Assembly: GCA_949825045.1 (NCBI GenBank)
Contig: OX463809.1
Location: 1,267,501 to 1,331,500 of the forward strand
Source of the DNA: Argyresthia goedartella
Taxonomy: Eukaryota > Arthropoda > Insecta > Lepidoptera > Argyresthiidae
Reading direction: 5' to 3'
DNA: 64,000 nucleotides
Of this stretch, positions 21,098 through 32,295 are shown one piece after another (within the stretch, counting starts at the first letter, position 1; each line of letters opens with the position of its first letter). Under the pieces are notes generated by a model, which did no database searches, was not told the DNA's origin, and worked only from the letters and a program-made list of their open reading frames with translations. The translations under genes were made by a program, and so were the position numbers.

Positions 21098-22826
21098 CAC
21101 CTCCCCTCCAAGATGAGCAACTATTTGCCTATGTCTACGGCGAATATTGCGGCTCTTTTCTCTTCCGGAGATAGGTTCCTGGCTGAAGTACGAGTAATAG
21201 TCTCAGGTAGAGGTGATAGTTCCAAATTGGGTTCAGCGGATGAGTTCAACTTCTTTGTCTTCTTATGTCGCAGGTAAAATGCAATCAGTGCAACTGTGAA
21301 GAATGTCACCAGTACATACATAGGTATTGTTGTATGGTATGTGGTCAGTAAGTCCGAAGTGATTGATTTCGTCGGAATTTCCATTGTAATTTGTTTCTGG
21401 ATATCGTGCAATTTGTTCAAGTCGATTGTGGTCAGGTGGTACTGAAGTCGCCGATTCTCGGAAGATGGTTTCGACAGCGAAGTTGACTGTGGGAATATGA
21501 TGATTTCGACAGGTTGTCCACGAAGTTTATCATTGAAGTTGGCAATAGTGAATTTCGGTGCTCGAATACTGCAATTTCTAGGAAGTGTTGCTAGAAAACT
21601 GCCTTCTAGGATCTGATGCTGCTGTGGTCCGCAGAGGATGTCGACTTTTGTAGGTTTCGGGAACGAAATGAGGTATTGCTGACTGTCTAGCTCGGTTAGC
21701 GCTTCCTTGGACATAGAGATAGGAGTAGTACTGCATGTTGCGTCTATTTCTTGCAAGTGTATCAGGGTGTCGATACAGTCACGTTGCGTGCGGATCTGGT
21801 GGCTCAGCTGTTGCTCGCAGATGTACCAGATGTCGACCTTCGGGCATTCTGCCTCTATGTACGAATACTCCTTGGAGTTGGTTGCTAGGAATGGGAACGG
21901 GGGAACGATGACGTTATGGAATTTATTAGGTACTGGGCAGAGTCTGTATAGTTTATAGGATGATATAGTAGTTAGAGGGAATTTAAGGACAATCACGATC
22001 TTTTTATCTATAAAATAACATCCTAAGCTAATCAAATCATAGTAATATCTCAAATCTAACTTTAAAATTTGTTCAGGCTCATACAAAAGGTTTAATTTGC
22101 TTATCATATAGGTGACATCATTAAGTGATAAAATAGAATGGTGCAAGTTGCCTGTACGACTAAAAGCTAATATATTCTCTAACTTATCTATCTCCATACT
22201 TAAGTCTTGTACGTTTTCGCTGATCAAGGCGAATAACTGAGTCAGCTGGGTATAGTGAGCCAGTTGTACTCTATCTGAGGTGGAATTGTTTATGAAATAT
22301 GATAGCGCTTTCGCTAACTTTGCCTGATTAGTAGTTAAGTTATTCAAAATCTGAGTTTGTTGGATCGTCATTGCCTTGTATAAGGAAATATGGTTATTGA
22401 AACTTTCAGATAAGTCATGATCGTTTTTCTGTAAATTTTGAAGGATATTTTCATACCTCAGAGTATCGCTGTAGTCGAGGTTACCAGTTATACTTTTGAT
22501 AAAACTACCTAATGGGTTGAATAGGCCACGCTTAGCTCTCTTAGGTAGGAAGGTATCGAGTTGCGAGGATATCTTATCTATTTTATGGAATAGGTGAATG
22601 ATTTGATATTTGAATAAACTATAGTTCTCGTTATTGATACTATTAGCTGCGGCAGTTAGTTGAGATTTTGTAGTAGTCAGATGTGTCTGTAATAGGTCAA
22701 GGTCTATATCTTGTAGGAATGTATGGTGATGGGATATGATCTTGGTAGGGCCTAGGTCAAAGGGCAAAATACCGGGTCCGTCGTCCAATCTGTCAAGTCG
22801 GATGTCTTGAGCTGGGGCCTGGCTGG
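20763..22826 (-). mobile_element. Errantivirus copy 2, antisense 3' end (env plus LTR)
   Basis: On the minus strand, env sequence runs into a purine tract (21098-21109) and a complete 335 bp LTR. Gag and pol are missing: the copy begins at 22826, fused to a Jockey 3' end through the shared hexamer GGCTGG. It is the same family as copy 1 at very high identity. Confidence 0.9.
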
Positions 22827-22881
22827 CGAAGGGCATGTTCGCGCGTGCGGATACCTCACAACATCCGCATATCCGCGACAT
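21121..22881 (-). CDS. env: Errantivirus env, open frame with chimeric N-terminus
   Basis: The 586-codon frame is uninterrupted. Residues 1-~18 come from antisense Jockey sequence; the env part begins at 'SQAPAQDIRL'. It has a basic RAKR cleavage-type motif (115-118) followed by a Gly/Phe-rich, fusion-peptide-like segment, a heptad region, Cys residues in the ectodomain, and a hydrophobic membrane span near 522-537 with a basic 49-residue tail. These are features of insect errantivirus and baculovirus-F-like fusion proteins. The native 5' exon and any signal peptide are absent, and no promoter is evident upstream, so expression as a working protein is doubtful. It ends 20 bases before the purine tract. 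Confidence 0.85.
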   Translation of the reverse strand: MSRICGCCEVSARANMPFASQAPAQDIRLDRLDDGPGILPFDLGPTKIISHHHTFLQDIDLDLLQTHLTTTKSQLTAAANSINNENYSLFKYQIIHLFHKIDKISSQLDTFLPKRAKRGLFNPLGSFIKSITGNLDYSDTLRYENILQNLQKNDHDLSESFNNHISLYKAMTIQQTQILNNLTTNQAKLAKALSYFINNSTSDRVQLAHYTQLTQLFALISENVQDLSMEIDKLENILAFSRTGNLHHSILSLNDVTYMISKLNLLYEPEQILKLDLRYYYDLISLGCYFIDKKIVIVLKFPLTTISSYKLYRLCPVPNKFHNVIVPPFPFLATNSKEYSYIEAECPKVDIWYICEQQLSHQIRTQRDCIDTLIHLQEIDATCSTTPISMSKEALTELDSQQYLISFPKPTKVDILCGPQQHQILEGSFLATLPRNCSIRAPKFTIANFNDKLRGQPVEIIIFPQSTSLSKPSSENRRLQYHLTTIDLNKLHDIQKQITMEIPTKSITSDLLTTYHTTIPMYVLVTFFTVALIAFYLRHKKTKKLNSSAEPNLELSPLPETITRTSARNLSPEEKRAAIFAVDIGK

Positions 22882-23088
22882 GGCGCCGTACCACGCGCGC
22901 CCGCCTTGCCTTGCGGTTGCCTAGCCGGCTATCATCCAACAGAACACCCCTCGTGAGAAGATCTCCACCGCCCGCGAGGGCCCCCCGATGACCTGTCCAT
23001 AGGAGTGGTCAGAGGCGCTTCCTCAGGAAGAGATCCGATGATCTGACCCTGACTCCCCACGCCCCAGAATGGGTGCGTGAGAAGATTG
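22821..23088 (+). mobile_element. Jockey 3'-end fragment
   Basis: It matches the 3' part of the insert at 51687-52194: 'gcgaagggcatgttcgcgcgtgcgg', the stop region 'gttgcctagccgg', and the tail '...gggtgcgtgagaagatt'. It encodes only the last ~30 RT-protein residues plus the 3' UTR, and it supplies the antisense start of the env ORF next door. Confidence 0.75.
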
Positions 23089-23650
23089 CTTGAATGATCG
23101 CTCAAGGCATTCCGATTACAACCTCCGAAGAGGAAGAAACTCTCAGCGGCAAGACACTCTCGACGGCCACGATTCAACAGTACAACAGCAGCCTTTTCAT
23201 TCTTCCAACCCCAGCAACAGCAGTACGCACAGTCCCGTACAAAATAGGAGTGAAGAAAAACACCGATATGGCGAAAACCACAAACTTTATTAAACTGTAG
23301 AGACGCACAGAACTTATTACGGAGCTTTTTTGGAGTGGATTCTATTGTGGGTCTTGTGAGGCAGCAACATAAAATTTGCCTTAATTATTGTCATTCTTGT
23401 TCCGGCCAGCAGAGAAGTGAAAGGGTTAACTACAACAAAACTTACTGAGACTATCACAAAATCACTTCACTTTACTATTGGAAACTAACACTCAATATTA
23501 TTCACTTTGGCACTTTTTAAGTTACTACAGGATGATACTTTACTGTTTCGCGCTTTGAAACTCTTTGATTTTCCGCCGGACCTCGACTCGGTATTTATAC
23601 CAGCTCAATAGGGTTCTAGAAAATTCCACCGCTCAAGGAAACAATTATAA
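23089..23650 (-). other. Possible antisense LTR or promoter block with TATA box
   Basis: Read on the minus strand, GTATAAATAC (23591-23600) is followed by a long non-coding leader-like stretch. This resembles an LTR R-U5 region, but no partner LTR or clear ends were found. 23651-24175 shows nothing recognisable. Confidence 0.3.
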
Positions 23651-24175
23651 GTCTAGTCTAGTCGAACATTTTAGATAAACAAAAGACCCAGAAAACATCC
23701 ATAAAGAACTCGAGGGTTCTGGAAATACCTACTAGAATGTTCGATGCGATGTTTACATTCCGAACTTTAAATTAGGGTTCTGTGATAGAATTATGTATGT
23801 AGTCGTGGTTCTTTGATTTCACTATAGAAGTGATCGTCATTCAGCTGGGCGGCCTTTTTGATTCCTATCGTGTACAAAATCAAATATGTAAAGTAGGAAT
23901 AATAACAAATAATAATCTAAAATAGGGACAGTAAAGATTTGATTCACTACGTCTATTCAGTCAGCGCGATGTTTAATTATGACAAGTCGTGATGACAGAA
24001 AAAGTGATTTCCTAATGCGTTGCTGAATCGATTCCATTACCTATCACAATCGATTTTATTTATGAAGATATATTTTGTTCATGGTTTATCTACAGTTGGA
24101 TTTAATTTATTTGTCGGACTAGGAGCGCAAAAGCTTTCGACATCTTTAATAACTTTAGTCCTCATAAATGTATGT

Positions 24176-24593
24176 TGTAGTGTAAGAATTGAGATATAGC
24201 TATAGCGTAAGGCGACACAAGCGATATTTGCATTCGCTTAGGTTAAGCCAATAATGGAGGTTAGGTGTGCATGCTATAAAAAGGGCGCGCGCGCCAGTCA
24301 GCGGGTAAGTCTATCACGAGCAGTCGTACGGAGCGCACCTCCTCCCACATTATTGGACTAGCCAGTCCCCGTGTCTTGTGTCGTTATTATGTATCTAGTA
24401 CTCCCCGTGTTCAGTGTGATTGTTCTGTAACTAGTGCTCCCAGTGTCAAGTGTCATTATTCTGTGTCTAGTACAAGATTCGTGCCCTAAAGTTAATAAAC
24501 TGTGTTATAACGAAGTTGTTGTCTCCAATGCTCGAGTACCCATCACACCCATCCTCGGGACGCCCTCAGCCATCGGTCCTGACCCTTCTGCGA
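24176..24593 (+). repeat. LTR-like repeat X, copy A
   Basis: A ~418 bp block starting TGTAGTGTAAGAATTGAG contains TATAAAAAG (24275-24283), then 'gcgccagtcagcgggt'. It repeats at 25874-28478 with ~90% identity once the transposon there is skipped. The TATA box ~100 bp in, initiator-like 'cagtcag' and length suit an LTR. Confidence 0.65.
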
Positions 24594-24839
24594 CATCAGA
24601 AGCGGGATCACTTCGAGCACAGGAGAAATATGCCACCGAAAAACTTCTGAGAAGGCTACTGGAAATCAAACACGATGATGATGATGCACCTTATCAATGC
24701 TGTCAAGAAATCATCAGCTGATTAGAAACAATTGCTGTCACTATTTTATACTATTAATTACTATTGTACTATTAAATATTATTACTATATTAAACTCAAG
24801 ACCTTACTACTATATTAAACCAACCAACCTACCACTAAA

Positions 24840-25292
24840 TTTGAAAGAGTTGTACTCCTTTTCAGATTTCGTCGTCACCTTTTCAGGACGCACTACAATC
24901 TGCGTCTGAGTGTTAATAAAATCGGCAATATCTTTTTCCGAAGTCTCCTTGTTTACATTATAAATGAAAATGGGTAATTGGGCATCAGCAGCCCGGAATT
25001 TGCATTCGGGCAGTACTGCTGCCTTACCCTTCTGACCTATGAACTTAGCTTTGGTATTTTTCCGTTTATTTTGCACAAGTACCCATTCGTTGTTCTTTGT
25101 TCGCATGCCTTCGCATTCCATCTCCATAGTTTGAGCGCGCTGTGTCGATGACGCATCAGCGCGCTTACTCGTGTCATTCCTCTGCAGTGAGGCCTCAACG
25201 CGCGGATTTGTTTTTTCGCACGTCGAAACCGCGGTGCGGCGGTGGGCCTCCACGCGCCCATCCGCTCGCTTAGTGATAGAAGCGTAGTCTCG
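24840..25292 (-). pseudogene. Internal fragment of LINE ORF1
   Basis: It corresponds to ~14137-14587 of the intact ORF1 at very high identity but lacks both the N- and C-terminal parts. Both ends are cut, and 'gtagtctc' is doubled at the right junction. It is neither a retrotransposed copy (no tail) nor a gene by itself. Confidence 0.85.
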
Positions 25293-25456
25293 TAGTCTCT
25301 TTGCCGGGCAAACCTAATCGTAACCTTATTTATTCATGGTTTACTTAGTAATTGGTTAGTTAACTCAAAAAGTCAATTGATCTTCAATGTGATATTAAGA
25401 CATATAGCATACATCCTAGTCGAGTGTCAGTTTCGACTAGGCACACACAATTTGAG

Positions 25457-25660
25457 GAGATGTTGGGGTTGGATTCCGTTGGTACGGAGATGTTGGGGTT
25501 GGATTCCGTTGGTACGGATATGTTGGGGTTGGCCACCGGTTGGCACCGTTGCGACGAAGGCGTTGCATCTGTGGGCACAGATGGCGCAAAAGATTCCGTA
25601 GGTACGGACACGGTAGGGTTGGGGTTCACTAGTAAAAGATTCCGTGGGCACGGACACCTT
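25457..25660. repeat. 30-bp minisatellite, degenerate
   Basis: Two perfect tandem units (25457-25486, 25487-25516; 'gagatgttggggttggattc...') are followed by decayed variants of 'attccgtnggtacgga'. On the minus strand it reads as a 10-residue 'VPTESNPNIS' repeat, which is probably incidental. Confidence 0.75.
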
Positions 25661-26184
25661 AGGAATACGTGAGAATATTTGAGTGAGAGAATTTTATTAT
25701 TTGAATACTTTTCTAAATTGTGTGTGCTTGGTAGACAGTACTAACTAAAACTAGTGAAAAATCGAGATACTACTTAAGAGTCAGGATGATCGAGCGAAAT
25801 GTACTTGTTGTTTCACAGAAAACACAGTCGTGGAAAACAGTCGTGGACGACTGTAGTGTCAGGTTGGCCGTGTCGTAGTGTACGAATTGAGATATAGAGC
25901 GTAAGGCAGTAGAGATAAGTACGGTGACACAAGCGATATTGGCATTCGCTTAGGTTAAGCCAATAATTGAGGTTAGGTGTGCATGCTATAAAAAGGGCGT
26001 GCGCGCCAGTCAGCGGGTTAGTCTATCACGAGCAGTTGTACGGAGCGCACCTCCTCCCACATTATTGGACTAGCCAGTCTCCGTGACTAGTGTGGTTATT
26101 ATGTATCTAGTACTCCCCGTGTTCAGTGTGATTGTTCTGTAACTAGTGCTCCCAGTGTCAAGTGTCATTATTCTGTGTCTAGTA

Positions 26185-28355
26185 CAGATGTAGTGAATAA
26201 TCCTTTCCTATCGGCAAAACTCGGAACAACGATAACACCCGAATGGTGCCGATGTGTCTATGAATTACTGTATTATTAAATTACGTGTAGGTATCAAATA
26301 AATCGCATACTTTATTTATCAATGTCAAATGTCAAATTGCCCGTTTGACGTATATTACACTGAGATGTTAAAACCACCACGATTCTATCATATAAAGAAT
26401 TCGTTACGTAAACAAAAATATAACTAGTTACTGAGGACGTTTTATTTCAATAAAACGCACTGATAAAAACCAAATTCCGGTTGGGATGATCTAATGATTC
26501 TATAAGGATTGGAACCCCAAAAGTCTAACTATAAATGAAAACTACAGTAGGATTTTGCAGACCTTTTTTATAACAATAAATTTTTGTAATAAATTAAAAA
26601 TACTATGACATGACAAAAAAGACACCTCAACATAAAACAAAACAAACCAGCAGAGAAATTAATATAAATAAATATGATCTTCTGATTGGATGAACGACTT
26701 CGACTATGACAGCGGGATAAGAGGAGGAGGAGCGGGGTGGGCAGTGTGATGAGAAACAATACTTCCAACTTCCATATCACAGTCAGAATCAGAACTATTC
26801 TGGTGTATCATCGTCAGAGTTTTCATGAACGGTGATTACAAAACTAGCCATATAATTTTCCAACTCAGGTTCGTGTTTTCGGTACTCGTTTTCGCATTTG
26901 ATGGCGTGGTCACATACTTTGGCCCAAACATCGGAACCAATCATATTAACCTTTTCCTGAACCAATTGTTTCACAGTAGTCATATTCATACTGATGTTTC
27001 TTTTGGATACGTATCCCTTTATTTGAGACCATATGTTTTCAATCGGATTGAAATCAGGATGATATGGTGGCAATCTTAGTACGCTGTGTCCATATTCGTT
27101 CATAAGTTTATCTATAGAGTATTCTACAAAGTCTTGTTTGTACTTGCAAATAATTTCATATATTTCAAGTTTTGTTAATGACGGATCAATCGGAACGTTA
27201 TGTTTGGATAGCCAATCAATCATGTCTTGCTTCCTGGTATTTGAATTAGGAGGTTTTTCTACGTACTTATTATGATATGCAGCATTATCTACTACTAGTA
27301 CCGAATGTGGAGCTAAGTTTGGAATGAGTTGATTACGAAGCACTTTTTCATAGTTTTCATTGTTCATCGCGTTGTGATAGTCACCTGTTTTATCAGAAGA
27401 CTGATACATTAACAATGCCCCAGGTATAAACCCCTTTCTACTACCAGCGTGCACTATTATAAGACGTTGTCCTTTAGAAATTAACTGTTTCACTCCGTTT
27501 TCTGACGAGTCAGCCCAACTTTTACCTGCCAAATGTGAGGTATAGATGTATGTTTCATCCATATAAACAATCTCTCTCCTTTGCAATCTGTACTTTTTTA
27601 TCGCGGCTAAAAACTTTACTCTTTTTTCTAAACGAACATCATCTTTCTCGATAAGTAATTTTCTGTTGTTTTCAACTTTTTTATACCGAAATCCCATTTT
27701 TCTAAGAATTTTTCTTAGCGTAAAGTCACATCCCTTAAAATTTATGGCTTCGGATAACTTGGACTTCAGGGCTTTAATTGTAGGTACTTGTTTGTTTGAC
27801 TTCGGACTATTGTAGGTGGATTGATTTATGTATTCTTTTTGCAATATTTTATTTACTGTTCGTTGAGAAATTCCACTGGCCTCCGAAACTCGTTTTTGGA
27901 CTTTACAAAAGTAAGCAGTATAGTTGGTATGTTTGAATTTAATATTTTCAGTTAAGAAATATAAATAAATATTTAAAATAACTTCGCAGGCTTGCCGATC
28001 TAAAAGTTTCCCTTTTCTTAGTGCTTTCGGCATGTCTGTTATAAATTGTTAATGTGGATCGAATAAAATCAATGTTTATTATTTACAAAAATGACAGACA
28101 AGAGTGAAATGTAAAGTCAAAAAAAAAAATATAGGTGGCCTGCATTAATACACGAGTCCATGAAGTTTATCACAAAATCTAACATAAATATCAACAAAAT
28201 ATTTATGTGGTATTAACTACTATATATAGATACTTCCTCTTGCAATGCGACCGTTCCCTACGTTGTCTCGATGGGTACTGAGTGCGGTGAAGTAGCAAGA
28301 CAAAAACGAACATTTCCGAGAAAATACGAAAGGAAAGGATTATTCACTACATCTG
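26185..28355 (-). mobile_element. Complete DD82E ('Sailor'-type) Tc1/mariner-superfamily transposon
   Basis: The element is 2171 bp with CAGATGTAGTGAATAATCC... at both ends in inverse order. The first ~25 bp are identical, with similarity to ~45 bp. TA duplications are at 26183-26184 and 28356-28357. The unoccupied form of the site is seen in copy A at 24.47 kb. The single ORF is intact. All parts of an autonomous element are present. Confidence 0.9.
26795..28033 (-). CDS. DD82E transposase, 412 aa, intact
   Basis: The N-terminal region holds a helix-turn-helix ('ASGISQRTVNKILQKEY', ~52-68) and a basic linker. The catalytic core has Asp159 in 'VYMDETYIY', Asp249 in 'LVVDNAAYH' and Glu332 in 'DFNPIENIW'. 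Exactly 82 residues separate the second Asp from the Glu, the spacing I recall for the Sailor group of the IS630-Tc1-mariner superfamily. The 'PPYHPDFNPIEN' block is the usual superfamily signature. The enzyme would bind the terminal repeats and cut and paste the element into TA sites. The frame has no stop or frameshift and ends in an acidic tail 'DDDTPE'. 28034-28355 and 26185-26794 are its UTRs. Confidence 0.88.
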   Translation of the reverse strand: MPKALRKGKLLDRQACEVILNIYLYFLTENIKFKHTNYTAYFCKVQKRVSEASGISQRTVNKILQKEYINQSTYNSPKSNKQVPTIKALKSKLSEAINFKGCDFTLRKILRKMGFRYKKVENNRKLLIEKDDVRLEKRVKFLAAIKKYRLQRREIVYMDETYIYTSHLAGKSWADSSENGVKQLISKGQRLIIVHAGSRKGFIPGALLMYQSSDKTGDYHNAMNNENYEKVLRNQLIPNLAPHSVLVVDNAAYHNKYVEKPPNSNTRKQDMIDWLSKHNVPIDPSLTKLEIYEIICKYKQDFVEYSIDKLMNEYGHSVLRLPPYHPDFNPIENIWSQIKGYVSKRNISMNMTTVKQLVQEKVNMIGSDVWAKVCDHAIKCENEYRKHEPELENYMASFVITVHENSDDDTPE

Positions 28356-28478
28356 TACATGATTCGTGCTCTAAAGTTAATAAACAGTGTTATAACGAAG
28401 CTGTTGCCTCCAATCCTCTAGTACCCATCACACCCATCCTCGGGACGCCCTCAGCCATCGGTCCTGACCCTTTTGCGA

Positions 28479-29317
28479 AATTGCTGAGGAATCAAATTCT
28501 GATTTTAGTTCTGGTTCGGAATTGGGTAATTCTCCAGTTTTGAAAACCTAAACGATTATTTTCGATTCATAAATTTACTGCGAATCTAATAAATACTCGA
28601 CCACATTACGGGTACGATAGAGAATGTAACGGTCATCTCGCAAAACTTATAAATTAAAGTATTTTAATAAAAACCACAACCATGCAACCCATTTTTTTGT
28701 ATTTATTGGGTAATAAAAATGGTAGATAAGTATTTGCAGATATGTTAAGGGCATCTACCTATATTTCATGCATTTTAGAGTTTACTTTTACGTCACCACG
28801 TCATAACAGTAGGTAAGTTACGTTCTGGGGAACTGTCAAAAGTTAAAAGGATTTAACAGAGAAAAATACGATCGAATTTGACACTACATATTTCTTTTTT
28901 AGAAAGACTAATTATTGTGAGATACATTTCGTACGTGCCGGGCCTGGGTTATTGGTATGGGATAAAATACATCTCCTTTATCAATGAATTAAATATAAAG
29001 CATTCTCCACTCAAAGGCTCTGTGTTGGACTATGTTAGTGAATAAGTAATGAGGTATTATCCTGTTGGCCTTGTGAAAATGTTTTTGTTTTTGCGGCGTG
29101 AATCAGCTGAAAGATCTCTGAAAGTTATTCCGTAACGTTTTCAATATGCATACGCCTTTTTTATTACTCTCTCTTTGAAGGCTTATCATTGTGATTACGG
29201 TTTGTTATTAATCTTTCATTTCTTTTTGATACCTATTGACAATGTAGAGGCATAATAATTTTGAAGAACTTTTTTATCTTTTTCTTTAAATTATTTACAA
29301 TTCTTTTAGTTTTTTCT
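28479..29317. other. No gene or repeat recognised
   Basis: AT-rich sequence without a long frame or clear similarity to other parts of the window. Confidence 0.4.
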
Positions 29318-29520
29318 GAGCACTAGAAAATTCCGTACCCGAAGGGTACCAAACGGGACCCTATTACTAAGACTCCGCTGTCCGTCCGTCCGTCCATCTG
29401 TCAGAATGCTAGGCTGTATCTCCGTGAACCGTGATAGTTAGACAGATGAAATTTTCACAGATGATGTATTTCTGTTGCCGCTATAACAACAAATACTAAA
29501 AAAAACAATAAAATAAATAT
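29318..29520 (+). repeat. Lepidoptera-type repeat ('gggaccctattactaag')
   Basis: It contains 'ttccgtaccc...gggaccctattactaag', a 'gtccgtccgtcc' run and 'cacagatgatgtatttctg'. A longer copy is at 31885-32295. Confidence 0.65.
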
Positions 29521-29646
29521 TTAATAATAATAATATAAATCTTTATTTCAGGTTAACAAAAACCTATATCTATAATACCTTAAAACTAGAGATACATAAT
29601 TTATTATAAAAAACACACAAAATATTATCTAACCTAGCTAGGGATA
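29521..29646 (-). repeat. Antisense LINE-like tail, (AAT)n start
   Basis: 'taataataataatataaatctttatttca' looks like a reversed polyadenylation region plus triplet tail. It directly abuts repeat R-A copy 2. Confidence 0.35.
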
Positions 29647-30126
29647 TGTTTCGAAATGCGTGCAAAGATACAAACTTAGTTAATGAGCTAACTTTATAAC
29701 TCTTAGGAAATATAACAAGTCAGATCTACTACCTAGTTTCCTTAACACAGGGTGTAACTGAAAATATTTTTCACAATCATTAAGGCGTTTAGAGACATCC
29801 TGTCTACCATTTGAGTGCTTTTTTCTGTCACATCTTCTTTGTTTAGGCAACAGTAACTCAAGTGGGCCGAAAAAGGCTTGATTTTGTACCTAAACAACAT
29901 CATCATCATCAATCAGCCCACATTCACCCACTGCTGGGTATAGGCATCTTCTTTACCACGCCATCCACTCCGGTCCTGAGCCTCCCGCATCCACTGCCTA
30001 CCAGCTATGGCGATGACGTCGTTGTCCCATCGGCTGGTGGTCTGCTCACTGGTCGTCGTGCAGTTCTGGGTAGCCTCTAGCCCTAATCGCTTTGTGCCAC
30101 CTTCCTTCATCTCTCCTTGCTAAGTA
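29647..30126 (+). repeat. Interspersed repeat R-A, copy 2 (without the 121 bp insertion)
   Basis: It is a near-identical match to 1899-2503 and preserves the uninterrupted 'cttctttgtttaggc' site. Confidence 0.8.
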
Positions 30127-30849
30127 ATAATGTTTTCCATCACTATTAGAACGTATACGCATACGTATCCGTATAATGTACTCAAGATAAATTACTTTTC
30201 TCACTGGTACATAGTCAGCACCGGATTTAAAACCACATCTCCTGTGCCAGAAGCGAGCGTTCAACCAGTACACCTCGGACCTCTTAAAACTATTTATTTC
30301 AAAAAAAGAGGTTGTGACAATAATTGTAGGATTTTTTCTGTAGTTTATTTCATCGATAGACTGTTGTGAGGAAATGAGATATTGCTGTTTTTAGGTTGAG
30401 GTCTAAAACATAAATGTTTCATGACTAGCCTATACTTAAGCAATGCAAATTAAAACATTTTCTACACCACCTTTCGTAAGGCAAAAATACCTGCAAACTG
30501 GGCTATAAAATTAACACAAATATTTCCTGCGCATATTTTACGTTCTATTTATTTTTCATCCGGTCGATTCCATATCCCTGGAGCCTTACTGCCGAAAAGG
30601 GTAATTCCTTAGATAATTTGGTAAGCTCAAGGCAACATGCTGTTTTATTGATTAGGCAAACAACCACGAACATATCGTTTAATGCGCAGCACACGACCCC
30701 ATAAATCAGGTTGACAAATGGTTTGTAATCATAAGAATGTTCGAGAATACTCGATTGGAAAAATCAGTAGTATCATGTAATTCTGACGGCTATCAATTTA
30801 AATCGCTTTTGGAAAAAAAACTAATCAGCACAAGTAACGACTCGATCGA

Positions 30850-31240
30850 GATCAAGCAATCGACTGCGGAACGCACTACCTTGCACTCTAAGGGACTGTC
30901 CCACTCTTTTCTCTTTCAAAAACCGGGTAAAAGAGCACTTCCTCTCTATTTCGTGAGAGTTATAGTATATATATCATTATGATATATAAACTATATTTGC
31001 AGGTATATGTATGTATTGTATTTAGTAGTCTGGTATATAAGAATTTTATTTTATTTTATATTATATCTATTTTAGTATAGATTAGATATTGTACACACCC
31101 TTTCATGATACATTTCCCTTTCATGCCTTGATTTGCTGGAAGAAATCTCTTTTTAGAGATAAGCTCGCCTTTGAACATATGATTTCTCCTAATGTAACCT
31201 TTTAAATTTAATATGTGTATGTGCAATAAATAATTATGAA
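30850..31240 (+). pseudogene. LINE C-terminal and 3'-UTR remnant (CR1/L2-like)
   Basis: A short decayed coding end ('ERTTLHSKGLSHSFLF...') is followed by a UTR with 'gctggaagaaatctctttttagagataagctcgcctttg'. This corresponds to the 3' end of the LINE at 59841-61816. 30127-30849 holds nothing I can name. Confidence 0.55.
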
Positions 31241-31884
31241 TTATGGAGCAAAAGTCGCAATAAAAGACAGCTCTTATGAAATAACCATGCTGTGATTGCT
31301 CCACATTTAAAAAGCGATGATAAGGATACAGCCCTAGCATCCACTAAATCATTGTTGATGCTGTGTAGAACTATCTTAGTAAGAAGAGAAACCCCTCAAA
31401 GTAACGCAGTCAAAGCAGTATCTCGTTCAAGTTTAAATTAGTAAGCTGCAGTGTTTTCTTTGCAAGGAGAAAATTACGCCATTTTCTTATTAAAGTGTTT
31501 TCATTTTTTTATTTTGCAGGCATAGAGGCAACACAACTATAGACATCCAAAGTTATGAATAAAAGTTCAAAGTTCAAATTTATTTATTACTGAAGATAAT
31601 TACATATACTCATTTTTGCCTCTTCTCTACATTGGACCACTGTGGAAGAAGTAGGGCAAAGAAACTCCCACAGATTAATTTTCAGATCTCTTTTAAAATT
31701 GGTTGATTTTAACTAATACAAATACTACGATATTGATTATTATAATTATTAAGCAGAAATAAATAATTACGAAATCATTACAGCTAGTTCTGTGTTGAGT
31801 TACATTAAATCCCATACAGTCCCATCATTTAAATAATCGTGAATATTGTAAAATCCCTTTTTGGCAAAATCGCTTTTACATCGT

Positions 31885-32295
31885 TGTTCCGTACCTAAAG
31901 GATAAAAACGGGACCCTATTACTAAGAATCCGCTGTCTCTCTGTCTGTCTGCCTGTCTTTCTGTCCGTCTGTCACCAGGCTGTATCTCATGAACCGTGAT
32001 AGTTAGACAGTTGAAATTTTCACAGATGATGTATTTCTGTTGCCGCTATAACAAAAAATACAAAAAAACAGAATTAAATAAATATTTAAGCGGCTACCAT
32101 ACAATAATTCTTTCAATACCACATACAAATGAATGCACCTGGTTACGTACATAGAGTGTGAAAGTAGCCGCACTAATAACTTTGTAAACAACATTTTGCG
32201 ATGTAAAATCCAAACTATTCACTCCACACCATCCCTACCATTGTGCGGTGGTGCGGAGTGAATATTCGACTCGCACTTGACCGGTTTTTAAATTG
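31885..32295 (+). repeat. Lepidoptera-type repeat, long copy
   Basis: It runs from 'ttccgtacctaaaggataaaaacgggaccc' to 'gactcgcacttgaccggtttttaa', the usual tail. Confidence 0.65.

Larger units (their letters stand above)
24594..25873. other. Interval between LTR-like copies A and B
   Basis: If A and B are LTRs of one element, its 1.28 kb interior has no gag or pol. It opens 'catcagaagcgggatcac', then A/T-rich triplets, an antisense LINE ORF1 fragment (24840-25292) and a 30-bp minisatellite. A non-autonomous or deleted LTR element is the best reading. Confidence 0.4.
25874..28478 (+). repeat. LTR-like repeat X, copy B, split by a DNA transposon
   Basis: Left part 25874-26184 and right part 28356-28478 together match copy A. 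Its TATAAAAAG is at 25987-25995. The break is the TA of 'ctagtac', occupied by the element at 26185-28355. Confidence 0.75.

Noticed and set aside
13000..25300. One large inverted duplication containing env, LTR and LINE ORF1
   Set aside because: The antisense pieces are in a different order, separated by unrelated DNA and fused to other elements, so separate events explain them better.
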